From assembly GCA_036186865.1 (NCBI GenBank), contig AP025055.1:22515865-22579864 (forward strand): 64,000 bases of DNA. Reading direction: 5' to 3'. The notes beneath the pieces are model-generated. The model did no database searches. It was given only the letters and a program-made list of their open reading frames with translations, and was not told where the DNA came from. This stretch comes from Eustoma russellianum. Its lineage: Eukaryota; Streptophyta; Magnoliopsida; Gentianales; Gentianaceae. Each line of letters starts with the position of its first letter. Position 1 is the stretch's first letter. The position numbers and the translations under genes are program-made. Below are positions 9,980 through 19,667 of the stretch, one piece after another.

Positions 9980-11288
9980 TGAGTAAGGGTAGAGGAACTT
10001 CTCTGAATAATGTGTGATGCACTACGTGTCAAGATTTTGGATGGAGGCAAAGGAGGAAGATCCTTGCGGGAACGACGCTTACGGCACGGGACCACAGGAA
10101 TAAACACAGCATCCGCCGCAGGATCCTGCAGCCGCGAGAGCAGTAACTCGTCGTCCGGTGAGGGCTGCATGAGCTGCATGCGGCGTGTCACATCAGCTGA
10201 AACCATCGAAATATCATCTTCAAGTGTGTCAGTAGGCAAATCAAAGTCAGACACATGTCCAATATCATGCTGCGTGGTATCAACTGGAATAGGAGAACCC
10301 ACGGCATCATAGAACTCATCTTGTAGAGTAGCCTCAAGAGGATGGTGAGCAGGCATATGTGCGGCATCACCTGAGTCATAGTCCACTGCTTCCAAATTGT
10401 CTGGGACAGGTGACGGATCAACCGCAGTCAAGGGCGGCTGTTCATTTTGAACCACGGGGTCTTCAACATCTTTGTTGGGCTCATGTTCCAGAGGAGGCGC
10501 AGTTGATTTGCGTTTAATAGGGGTCCACCTCGTTTTGGAATGACGAACGGGGGGAGGCGGAGGAGGCGGCGGAGGAATGCTAGACTCCCCTTTGGATTTG
10601 CGGTCAGCGAGTTTATGCCCCAGCCTGCGGCAGTCAGTGCAGAACAATGGCAAATCTTCGTAAACAATGGTCTGCAATATTAATCGACCTTTGGCTTGTA
10701 GATATATTTTTTGCGGCAAATCCTGTGATACATCAATCTCTACACACACCCGAGCTACTGACGGACGCAGGCCCTTAGAGGTGGCTACGTCCAGTTTGAT
10801 TGGTAAACCAATGGAACGCACAATTTCAAACAAAGCCTCCTGCTGATGAAGATGGATCGGCAAAGCAGGCAGGGCTATCCAAACCGGCACAATTGGGACA
10901 TCGGAGGAAGGATCAAAATCCACTATCCACTTTGTAACCCTCATGTGGCAACCAGAAATATGCCAAGAACGACGGTAAAAACATCGCAAATAATCCGCCT
11001 CATTGCTAAAATTCATCAAAAATGCGTTTGATCAATGAGAGTAATCCGAAGGTCGTGATGAAAACCAATCTTCTCAAAAACTTCGCGTATAACCTTTAAT
11101 GGAGGACGACCATACCAAAAAGTACCAACGAGAGAATACCGAAAAGGAGCAGCAAGCGCGTCAATTTCCGAATCAAGGAAAGAAACCATGGGAATACCTT
11201 TGTAACGAGTCGCTATCTTAGGCGAGATGGTGATCGGTGGAGCATGTGATCCGGCCACGACTGCGGCGAAGGAAGGCGCAGCCGCCAT
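9976..11288 (-). pseudogene. LINE ORF1 (DUF4283-like RNA-binding protein)
   Basis: It starts MAAAPSFAAVVAGS at 11288. A GTG further upstream (11321) extends the frame but is an unlikely start. The N-terminal half has the DUF4283 pattern LVGTFWYGRPPLKVIREVF, then FSNEADYLRCFYRRSWHISG and VPVWIALPALPIH. It is followed by a degenerate CCHC knuckle CTDCRRLGHKLADR and a Pro-rich, acidic C-terminus ending in a basic RKRRSRKDLPPLPPSK segment. Plant L1 ORF1 proteins bind the element RNA. Two defects are visible: a one-base frameshift near 11018-11020, and CGC (Arg) where the fourth knuckle ligand Cys should be (10600-10602). ORF2 starts inside its stop codon. Confidence 0.85.
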
Positions 11289-11454
11289 AACGTTTTGATG
11301 TCGAAAAGGGAAAAAAAACACAGCTTTGAAGTTGCGGTAGCCGAATAGTTGAAAAGTGGCTGTGATCAGTGGTTACGGGATGCAGTCCGCGGCTTAAACC
11401 GACTACGGCGGCGGCGGCAGAACCTTTCCTCCAGAGTGCAGCATCGTTTTTCTC

Positions 11455-11457
<3 letters not shown>

Positions 11458-11499
<42 letters not shown>
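11458..11499. repeat. (TA)n at the 5' end of the LINE
   Basis: About 20 TA units adjoin the LINE 5' UTR and mirror the tract at 5102-5124. Confidence 0.9.
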
Positions 11500-11505
<6 letters not shown>

Positions 11506-12322
11506 TCATTTGCGGGATGTAAAACAACTATACGTTATGTATTTAGGGCCAGTGGTAGCGGCCCAAATTACATGATATTATCATTTAAAATCATATAAAT
11601 ATATATTGTCAAATACTTACAAATAGCCTACGGAAAACATGTACAAATCCATTTCTTTGGCATACATGAATCATTTATTTATGTGTAAAACATATGCTAC
11701 TATATATACATCTAATAGCTAATTCAAATTTATTTTTGCAAAATAAAAGGCCACTGTCCATTTGGACAGTCAGCCACGAAACATGAGAATCCAAAATAAA
11801 AGTAAGATAACCTTTGCTTATTCATGCATGCGTTTTCTAATTGTTATCAACCACATATATATTTTAACACAATTTACGCGCAAACCCTTTACAGCACTTT
11901 CGATTCCTCAAATATATGAATATATATATTCCAAAGTAGTACTTATCTCCTTTTTCATCTTCTTGACAAATAAATATTAATTATAATTGAAATTCCATTG
12001 TACGAGTTAGCACAACTTATTGTACCCGAAAAACAGAAGTTCACAACATTAATATATACATATATTAACGGCACAAACAAATGCTTACATATAAATATGC
12101 ACGGCAACACGTATGTATTCCATATACAAAACTTATATATATTCAATACATATTAAAATACATGTCTTTGGTCGAATCCAACTGATTTTTGACATATAAA
12201 TGTAAGTCGGCAGTTTTTTTTGTCAAAACTTACTAGAATACCACATTTACATATATACACATACATACGCGGCAACACACAAATATTTATACAACCATTT
12301 ATGCATTCACATATACTTATGC
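11500..12322. other. AT-rich noncoding stretch
   Basis: No gene or element is recognised. It is dominated by TATA/CATA words. Two blocks near 12035-12130 and 12240-12320 resemble each other (both contain 'cggcaaca' followed by 'tatac' and 'ttatgcat'-type words), suggesting a diverged duplication. Confidence 0.5.
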
Positions 12323-12511
12323 ATGATGTCAAAACTTGAGAGTATACAGAAGGTGAAAGAGCTGAAGCTCATGCTGGTTGGTGCATCACAAGTCAAGCCT
12401 AATTTGCTATGGAATGAGGCTCAATCACTGATTGGAGACTTTAGATTACATGTCAGCATCAAGCAGTTTGAGGAAAGCGGTTACATGAGGTTCCGTGAAT
12501 TGCGGAGGTAG
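12323..12511 (+). CDS. Short unassigned open frame upstream of copia H
   Basis: A 62-codon frame rich in charged residues (KVKELKLMLVG ... LIGDFRLHVSIKQF ... RFRELRR). Its composition is protein-like, unlike the AT-rich DNA around it, and it could be an exon remnant captured in the repeats. I recognise no family and see no clear splice sites. Confidence 0.25.
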   Translation: MMSKLESIQKVKELKLMLVGASQVKPNLLWNEAQSLIGDFRLHVSIKQFEESGYMRFRELRR

Positions 12512-12578
12512 CAACAAAGGAGGGCGCATAGGTGCTAAAGAAAGAAGAAGGAAGTTATAGACGGAAATGTTTAAATCA

Positions 12579-12880
12579 TGTTAAAGGACAATTTAGTCCT
12601 TATTAAAATAGTTGTATTGGAGTATAGTTGAACGGCACTTTGGTCTTTTACTGTTTCTCTTCTTCAAATAGCTGGTAACCGCCCAGCTGAATGCATCTAT
12701 TCATTTTGTACCTTCTTGATCAAATAAAGTCTGATCTTTTTTCCTCTCTTCCTCTCTGAATCAGTAATTTTACATTCCTTTATCATTTGAGTTCTTTTTT
12801 GGTTCTTTGCTTGATTCTGATCTTCTCACGCATTGGCATATTCACAAATTGGTTAGTTCGCTGCTGCAAATTTTTTCACA
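12579..12880 (+). mobile_element. 5' LTR of copia element H (left edge tentative)
   Basis: It begins TGTTAAAGGACAATTTAGTC and ends TTCACA directly before a tRNA-Met primer site. At about 300 bp it is a short LTR, as in several small Ty1/copia lineages. A CAAATAAAG polyadenylation-like site lies near 12721. The 3' LTR is not in the window, so the left edge is judged only by the TG. Confidence 0.6.
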
Positions 12881-12892
12881 TGGTATCAGAGC
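12881..12892 (+). other. Primer-binding site of H
   Basis: TGGTATCAGAGC, complementary to the 3' end of initiator tRNA-Met, immediately follows the LTR. Confidence 0.85.
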
Positions 12893-12896
12893 ATAA

Positions 12897-13426
12897 TTGA
12901 TGAATTTTGGTATGTTTATAGCATTGAACAATAATCCTTCTACTTCCTCTGTTTCTCCCGATGTTTCTATGGATCCTTTGGATGATCTGTTTTTCATTCA
13001 TCCGAGTTATAATTCGTCGACGATATTAGTACAGTCATTGCTTGATGGAAACAATTACCATGGATGGAGCAGGTCTGTAGGGCCTCAGAATCTAAGAACA
13101 AAATAGGTTTCGTTGAAGGTTCAATTGAGAAATCTACGGATAGAGCGAGAGGGTATGGTGCCTAGGTAAAAGCCAACAATATGGTGGCTTCTTGGTTAGT
13201 TAATTCATTGACACCTATTATTAGTCAGAGTGTGGTGTGGATTGATTCTGCGATTGATACATGGAATGACCTAAAGTTTAGGTATGGCAATGCTGATTCA
13301 TTTAGAGTCTCAGATTTGCAAGAAGAATTTTATGCTATTAGGCAAGCGGGTAGTAGTGTCACGGAGTATTATACCAAAGTGAAGTGTGTATGGGAGGAAT
13401 TAATGGCATTAAGGTCGGTTCCTACC
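12897..13426 (+). pseudogene. Copia gag N-terminus, element H
   Basis: The frames show the usual copia gag start: DDLFFIHPSYNSST, VQSLLDGNNYHGWSRS, then GFVEGSIEKS, MVASWLVNSLTPIISQSV, WNDLKFRYGNADSFRV and VTEYYTKVKCVWEEL (UBN2-type gag). A TAG interrupts it after the first 69 codons and there is a frame change before MVASWL. The gene stops at 13426, where LTR G is inserted; the remainder would lie beyond the window. No zinc knuckle or pol domain is present. Confidence 0.8.
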
Positions 13427-14164
13427 TATAGCGCCCCGGCCCGATACTGGACATCGGTACCAGTGCACCCGCCGTAGTCTGCTACGAGATCTACGAAGTG
13501 TCAAAGCAGATCAAGTACACGTCATCAATGACGTGAGATAAATCAACGAAAATGTAGTAAAATTTAAAACTTTACTAACATCAATGTAACCAATAAAAAT
13601 ACAGCGGAAATAAAATGTGTTCGATTAACTGTCTAACATATCCTCCAGTAAAACATAACAAACATCAAGTCTTCCAACTTAAAGAGAATGGTCAGAAATC
13701 TATCTACTTCAATGACCATCATCCCAGTGAGCCCACTCGCCACCGTCTTCTATAAATATCATTTCGGACTCTGGCTCACCTGAAAAGAAGATGGAGTATC
13801 TATTCTTAGCGAAAACATCGCCAGCAAGTAACCATCTATACACCTTACGGGACCACACACGACGAGTCACCAGTGTATAAATCATTGCCCAAAACAAGGT
13901 GCTCAGGTTAGCAAATAACATCTTTGTAACAATTCATCAAAGTTAATTAAGTCACATAAATGATAGCGAATACGAAAACAAACATGTATCTAGAATAACG
14001 TACAACATAAGCAAGTCATTTGCGAATGTCAATCTTTGCATGTCAAGTCTTATGCTTCATGAGGCATGATGCATGTACTCTTTTAAAAACCACACACAAA
14101 ACCATGCATATGTTGTCTTTCGTAAACATGTTATGCGTGTCATTTCATAAAATTTTTCATATTC

Positions 14165-14353
14165 CTCGCGTAGCAGAACTTTATACCCTGTGGGTGATCA
14201 GTCCAAAGCAAATAGAACTTTATACCCCGTGCTGAAAAGTCCATGGCCCCATAACATATAACTTTATACCCCGTGCTGATAGGTCCATAGCCCCATAACA
14301 TATATCTTATATCCGTGCTGATACGTCCACGGCCCCATAAAATACTTTATACC
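14165..14353 (-). repeat. Tandem repeat in LTR G, unit about 42-46 bp
   Basis: Four diverged units share CTTTATACCCCGTGCTGAT followed by a GGTCCATAGCCCCATAACAT-like half. Shorter ACTTTTATACC units continue into the nested hairpin at 14354-14431. Confidence 0.8.
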
Positions 14354-14431
14354 CTGCTGTTGATTCACAGGTCACGCTTTTATACCATGCTTTCGCAGGC
14401 GTGACTTTTATACCCTGCGATCAACCAGCAG
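14354..14431 (-). other. Nested two-stem hairpin in LTR G
   Basis: The outer arms CTGCTGTTGAT (14354-14364) and ATCAACCAGCAG (ending 14431) pair with one bulge. The inner arms GTCACGC (14371-14377) and GCGTGAC (14399-14405) pair perfectly. A TTTTATACC word lies inside each loop segment. Confidence 0.7.
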
Positions 14432-14814
14432 CCATGGTTTGCTTTTCGAAAACTTTAATCTTCTTGTGTAAACGCATGTTCTTTCGCAAAGCAGTTCTCG
14501 TGTCAAAATGCAAAGTGTTCATGTCGTGATGCAGAATGCTTATGTAACTTCATATTAAACATACAATACACACACACAACTCACATATCAAATACAAGAT
14601 CCTGAACCTCAACCACTCCACACTCGTACCTTTCCAAGTCCGTTCGTATCACAAACTTATTTTGGATCCATTCTTATCCTTACTTATTCACACTTAACAT
14701 TTACTCCTCTAGTACACCTCAAATACCCTTGTATTTTATGATCAAAGGAAGAGAATAAAGTTATCACACATACATGGGGCGCCTAATGGGTCAAAGAGAC
14801 TTCCAGTACACTTA

Positions 14815-15111
14815 GAACGCCTTCATAAGGCGCCTAATGTGGCATAAAGGGCCTATTCTGGGCGTTCGAATCTGGAATGTGCTGGTATACATCGAATGCC
14901 TACATGAAGCGCTTCAAGTGACATTGAACACCTTCTGAGGTGTCCAAAGTGTTCTGGAATGTGTTGTGACACATCGAACGCCTACATAACGCGCTTTATG
15001 TGACATGAAGCGCCTAATGTAGATGTTCAAAGTGTTCTGGAATACAGTGGGACACATTGAACGCCTACTTTATGCGCCTAATGTGACATTGAGCTCCTAA
15101 AGTAGGTGTTC
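14815..15111 (-). repeat. Array of four 53-nt hairpins in LTR G
   Basis: Hairpins start at 14815, 14894, 14976 and 15059 (spacing 79, 82, 83 bp); three are exactly 53 nt and the second about 52. Each has arms of about 26 bases around a central G: GAACGCCTAC at the left pairs with GTAG-TGTTC-like sequence at the right, and ATGT-G-ACAT forms the tip. The third and fourth are the best paired. Confidence 0.8.
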
Positions 15112-15750
15112 AAAGTGTTCTGACGGCTCCAGAAACTGCAAATTACTGTAGTAACCTCCTTCCTTCATCTTCCTCCTTCACTCCTTTCATCTTAACACAT
15201 AGAATTCAACCTTATTACTTGAATCCATTATGCACAACACCGAACAACATAATTTAAACCTTACATCTATCAATTTGCATCAACCTTAAGTCTTCTAATA
15301 TTCATATCTCCGAGTGTATAATCAATCTTCTACCACATGCCCAACTTGCTTCACCCATCATCTAAACCTTCAAATCTTCCTCAATTCACCTCAAATCATC
15401 TAAGGTAACCTTTAGAGAACATGACAATTATCACAAAACAACATTTACAGCAAAGATGACACTTTAAGGGCATGTTTATCAACAATTAAACACAACATAG
15501 ACACTTTCAAATTTAGGCCCAAAGAATACAACTTTCCACATCCAACCAACAACAAATACATAAAGTATTACATTTAACATAAGCATAAAAAAATTACCAA
15601 TGCGTGATCTGAATTTTCTCTTTATAAGAACATAGGGCCTGTTGGAATCAAAATTTCCGTAAAGCATATAGAAAGATTACTTGCGTTTGTTTTTAGATAG
15701 TCTTACGAGTGTACTGCAGGATTTTGGGAAAGGTTGAACCTAGATTGGTC

Positions 15751-15819
15751 ACTCTTTCTTCCTTCTCTTCTTCTCTTCTTTTTCTTTCTCTTTTCTCTTC
15801 CTTTCTCCTCCTTCTCTCA
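15751..15819 (+). repeat. Polypyrimidine low-complexity tract
   Basis: Nearly pure C and T (ttcttctc-type words) just before the insertion site of A. Confidence 0.9.
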
Positions 15820-16426
15820 GACGTTTTCCCCCTCTCTTTTGTGTTGTACCCAACGAGGAATCACATTCTACTTGAGACTTGTCTAAGTAAAGTTATGAAA
15901 AGTTGCATCTTCAAGTACAACTTATTTAGTTTTATGATTAATTCTATAGTTAGACTTGCGATAAGGAAAAATATTGTGTAGTGATTCAAGCATGAATTAT
16001 AGATTATGTGAAGTGGCCAATTTAGCCCTAAGGGCCTAGGAGATTTTGTCCACAAGGATAAAAAGGGTCTTAGAGGGTTTTCCTTCAAATTAAAAGAAGG
16101 CTAATCATAAGGGCCGACTTTTAATAAGCCCAAATAGCAAGTACACAAATTTAAGTAGTGGGAAATTTTGTCCAACCCACTCTAAATTTTCGGCCCTATG
16201 AGCCCAAGAGACTAAACATTTCCCTAATTTTTATTTTAAGAAAAAGGAGAAATAATTAGTAAAAAGGGAAACACCTACATAGCTTCTCATTAAACCCACT
16301 TGGAAAGAGAATTAAGTATGATAAGGGGGGGCCACTTAATGCCCACCGCCGGATACCCCTCTCAAATGGTTAACCAATGAGCCCTTCAAATATTACCATG
16401 ATTACTTTACATTAACTACAAGGTTA

Positions 16427-16555
16427 ATGTAACCCAAGTTAACCCTTAAAGTAACTCTAGTTGCATTAAAGTAACTCTACTTGAATTAAAGTAACTCTAG
16501 TTACATTAAAGTAACCTTGATTAGTTAAAGTAACTAAAGCTAATTAATCTAACTA
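16427..16555 (+). repeat. TAAC..GTTA repeat array in LTR A
   Basis: Six to seven diverged units of about 20-22 bp, each AAAGTAAC followed two bases later by AGTTA, GATTA or similar. This gives a TAAC(C/T)NN(A/G)(G/A)TTA partial palindrome. B's LTRs carry the same array with different bases. A repeated enhancer module is possible. Confidence 0.75.
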
Positions 16556-18378
16556 TGCTATGGTAACCCCTTATCCCCCCTTGATCCCCAACGGCTAAAC
16601 CATAGCCTAGTAGAAGAATTCTCTCCAAGAAACCCTCCCACTCAACCCTCAAGGAATTTACAAGAACTTTCCTCTTCTCTCTCCCGAAGCACACGGCCAA
16701 AAGGAAACCAAGGGGATTCAAGAATCATTCAAGTTCAAGATTGTCCTAGATTCAAGCTTCAAGCTCTTAGGAGGTGCTAGTTGCTTAAGAGGGTTGAGCA
16801 CCATCCGAGCTCCATCTTGGTAAGTCCATCTAAGCCTCCATTTATCTCTATTTGGTGTTTAAGAGAAAAGCTAATGTTTACTCTCTTTTTTCCTCCAAAC
16901 CGTGGGGATGTGTAGTGAAGAGGAGAAGGATTTCACTCATTCCATACATCTTCCAAGCTAAGGAAAGGAGTAAGTTTGAAAAAGGCAAGTACACTATAAA
17001 TGTTCATGACTTATGTGTGAAAGTGCATGCTTGAATGTCTAGATGCTACTAAGCTTTAACCTTAGATGTGAAATGTTAGGTTTGATGCATGAAACTTTCG
17101 GATTCTTGAGTGAAGTGGCTTGCATGTATGAGATTTTCTTCAAAGGTGGAGTCTTTGCTCATTTTAAGCATGGATATGATGTCAATCAAATATGAATGTG
17201 GAAAAGTTCTCTTCTTTGACATGTATGGGGAACGGTTGAATAAAAATGGGGATGAATGTGGTTCTTGTGGTAGATTGTAATTTGTGGGGTAAAGAATGTG
17301 TTCAAGATGCATGCTATATGACTTAAGTTTAATATGTTCATTAAGGAAATATGATTGGAGCCCTCACATGCATATGAAATGGGCTGTTTTGGGGGGGGGT
17401 ATGGTACGTACACCCCAAACATTACCAAGAATAGATTCTACTAGTAACAAAAAGTGCAAGACCAAGGAGTTTTGTGGAACCTTCAAAACTGTTTTTGAAG
17501 TGATGTGTAGATGACCTTTGGAATGTATTAGTACCTGAAAAATCTCATGCTAAAGGTGTATTTGATGAGTAGAAAGTCATTTATGAAAAATAACTCAAGT
17601 TGGGACACTTTTAGTAAGGAAAAGTGACAATAGTGGGAATCACTGGAACAGGGCAGAATGATGATACATTTTGCAAGCCCTGAAAATAGATCTTAGAAGT
17701 ATGCAATTAAGCTAATTTTTGGTATGAAATTAGCCCTATGTATGTGGTAAATATGAGAGTTGGAATTTTGGTAAAACAAGTTGTGGTTTGTCCTTAATGG
17801 AATTTTTAGTAAAATTAGTCAAGCTGAAATTCACTGGACTGGACAGAAGTTAAGTGGTGTATTGAATAACCCGAAAATGGACCTTAGGAATATGCAAATA
17901 GGCTTATTCTTGGTAAGATACTAGCCTTACGTGTTTTTTAAGTTTGTGAATTGGAATTTTCAAAAAAGGACTTATGGTTTGATCACAATAAAATTCGTGG
18001 TAAAACTGGTCATTCCAGGAATCAGCATGTACCCATTTTGGAAAAATGAATAAATGACCCCTTGAATGTTATTATATTGTTCCGAGAATTTTATGACATT
18101 TACTTAGGATATTGATGAACACATCCATGTAAATGTTTCAACTTGGAATTATTATTTTGTTGGGGAATCGCCAAAGTTAAGTTGGTATCACTAATCTGAA
18201 AAACTGGGCAGAATTAAGGACTTGGTTGTATGGCTTTATTCTTGTGGGCTTAGACTCATTTATAGGGTTTGGGCTTATGAGCTATAATTTTTCGCATGTC
18301 TACAGTATTTTCCAGGTGTTGACCAAATTAAATGAGACCTAATGGGCTTAGAAGCAAAGTAAAAGAAAGGACACTGCA

Positions 18379-18395
18379 CTGCTGAAATTCAGCAG
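18379..18395 (+). other. CTGCTGAA palindrome in LTR A
   Basis: CTGCTGAAATTCAGCAG is a perfect 8-bp inverted repeat around one A. It recurs at 63602-63618 in the 3' LTR. The core GCTGAAATT(T)CAGC resembles the palindromes of the copia LTRs. Confidence 0.8.
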
Positions 18396-18789
18396 TACCC
18401 TGCTTCGTAATTAAATAAATTAAGGGTCTTACACGTCTCGTAACGTTATGAAATTTATATGGCGAATCAAAAAGACACCCTTATGCGTATGTATGATAAG
18501 AAATCATGATAATGAGCCTAAAACACGAGGTTTGGAGGCCGTACAAACGGAACGATAATTCTAGAAATTTTTCCAGCCTAAAGAATAAGTTTGTATTGGT
18601 ATGTATGTAACACATCATGTCATGAATTGCATGGTACATGTCATACATTGCATCATCGTCATTTACATGATTTATGGAACTGGTTTTTATGAGGAAGAAT
18701 GATGAAAAGCGTTTTAAAGAAAAGATTCGTTTTGTTAAAAGAACGCTTTCCACAGGTACCGTGTGTTTTCTGGCCAGCAGGACCCGCTC

Positions 18790-18986
18790 CAGATCTAGGG
18801 TTAATTGATCTGATGATAATGACCGTTCAGGCCCAGAGAGAATAGACATGATTATGATAATGATCGTACAGGTCCGGAGAGAATAGACCTGGTGATTATG
18901 ATTGATGATGTGACCGTTCCGAATCTGGGAATAATAGATTCGAAGAGAAGAATATGACCGCCTCAGATCTGGAGAGAATAGATCTG
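18790..18986 (+). repeat. Array of five 23-nt hairpins in LTR A
   Basis: Hairpins occupy 18790-18812, 18828-18850, 18869-18891, 18920-18942 and 18964-18986. All are exactly 6 + 11 + 6. Stems are CAGATC/GATCTG, CAGGCC/GACATG (imperfect), CAGGTC/GACCTG, CGAATC/GATTCG and CAGATC/GATCTG. Loops are the GGGTTAATT or GGAGAGAATA type. GACCGT(T) or a close variant precedes units two to five. Confidence 0.85.
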
Positions 18987-19359
18987 AACACTCTCTTGTT
19001 TTCATTGACGCTGATGTTTTGAAAGAAAGAACGAAAGAACTTATCTTATTTTTATCACGATGCATCACATGTGCATACTCATGCATGTTGCATTTAATGA
19101 TTCATCGACGAATGGTACATGTTACTTAGACTAAGTTATTATGACTTGGTAGCTCCAAAGTTATGATCTTTATTGAGTTATGATCTTTTATAAGTTATGA
19201 TCTTAATAAGGTATGAACTTTGATAAGTTATGATCTTCGATAAGTCCACTTGTTTTAATCTGGACTATGATATGTTATGGATCGACGCCTGGTACTCTCC
19301 GTAGTGAAGTACGGTAGGCGCATCGTATCCGGCGAGGCCGGGATGCGGGGCGCTACAGG

Positions 19360-19371
19360 TGGTATCAGAGC
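19360..19371 (+). other. Primer-binding site of A
   Basis: TGGTATCAGAGC, two bases after the LTR end, complementary to initiator tRNA-Met. Confidence 0.92.
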
Positions 19372-19667
19372 TAAGGCTCTAGATCCGGGCAGAATATAGA
19401 ATTAAGCTATGATTTTAGCAAACTAAGTTTGATCTTAGATCTAAGTCATGATCTTAGATAAGAGTTGACCTTAGACTAGGATGACTTAGACTGGAAGTTA
19501 GGGTTTCGACCTAATGATAAAACCCTAGTCCATGACAATTTATAGAATTTAATTCCCAACGTATCTACTTGCATGCCCACTCAGAAATGCTATTGGATTA
19601 TGAATTAAATTCTGGCACTTATTATGACACCCCCACCTTGAATAAACCCTGACACTGCATAATGCAG
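19372..19667 (+). other. Untranslated leader of A
   Basis: About 300 bases between PBS and gag, with repeated 'gatcttag' words near 19430-19460 and no long frame. It ends CTGCATAATGCAG directly before the gag ATG, a sequence kept in B. Confidence 0.6.

Larger units (their letters stand above)
5125..11455 (-). mobile_element. Nearly full-length plant L1-type LINE
   Basis: About 6.3 kb with the order 5' UTR, ORF1, ORF2, 3' region on the minus strand. ORF1 has a DUF4283-like N-terminal domain and a zinc knuckle. ORF2 has APE-type endonuclease, RT (YADD), a zf-RVT region and a C-terminal RNase H, typical of plant L1 elements. The 5' UTR (11289-11455) is GC-rich with CCG repeats and one upstream poly-T run. 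The 3' region (5125-6127) is unusually long and carries three hairpin modules. (TA)n tracts flank both ends. Stops and frameshifts show the copy is dead unless some are sequencing errors. Confidence 0.9.
13427..15841 (-). mobile_element. Gypsy-type LTR G (minus, cut by element A)
   Basis: The left edge reads TATAGCGCCCCGGCCCGATAC, which is the complement of the GGGGCGCTACA end shared by LTRs of A, B and E, so G lies on the minus strand. A block near 13700-13800 (ttctataaatatcatttcgga, tctggctcacctgaaaag) corresponds to a region of LTR E near 45940-45980. Inside are a 45-bp-type tandem repeat, a nested hairpin and an array of 53-nt hairpins. The outer end (TGTTGTA complement) is not found before 15841, where element A begins, so the rest is presumably beyond A. 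The last 150 bp, a polypyrimidine stretch, are less certainly part of G. Confidence 0.65.
15842..19357 (+). mobile_element. 5' LTR of element A
   Basis: It starts TGTTGTACCCAACGAGG and ends GGGGCGCTACA, two bases before the PBS. The same start recurs at 61135. Compared with the end of B's LTR it lacks roughly 400 bp before the last 120 bp (the segment with CACTCACCCC and GAGGATGAACC). It contains the TAAC repeats, a CTGCTGAA palindrome and the hairpin array listed separately. Open frames on either strand within it show no protein family. Confidence 0.9.

Noticed and set aside
15709..15981. 90-codon open frame across the start of element A
   Set aside because: It joins a polypyrimidine tract to the LTR of A across an insertion junction, so it cannot be an ancestral gene.
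18481..19086. 201-codon minus-strand open frame inside LTR A, with similar frames at 26492-26827 and 63704-63955
   Set aside because: They lie antisense in the hairpin-array region of the LTRs, share only what the LTR sequences share, and contain no domain. They are repeat artefacts.
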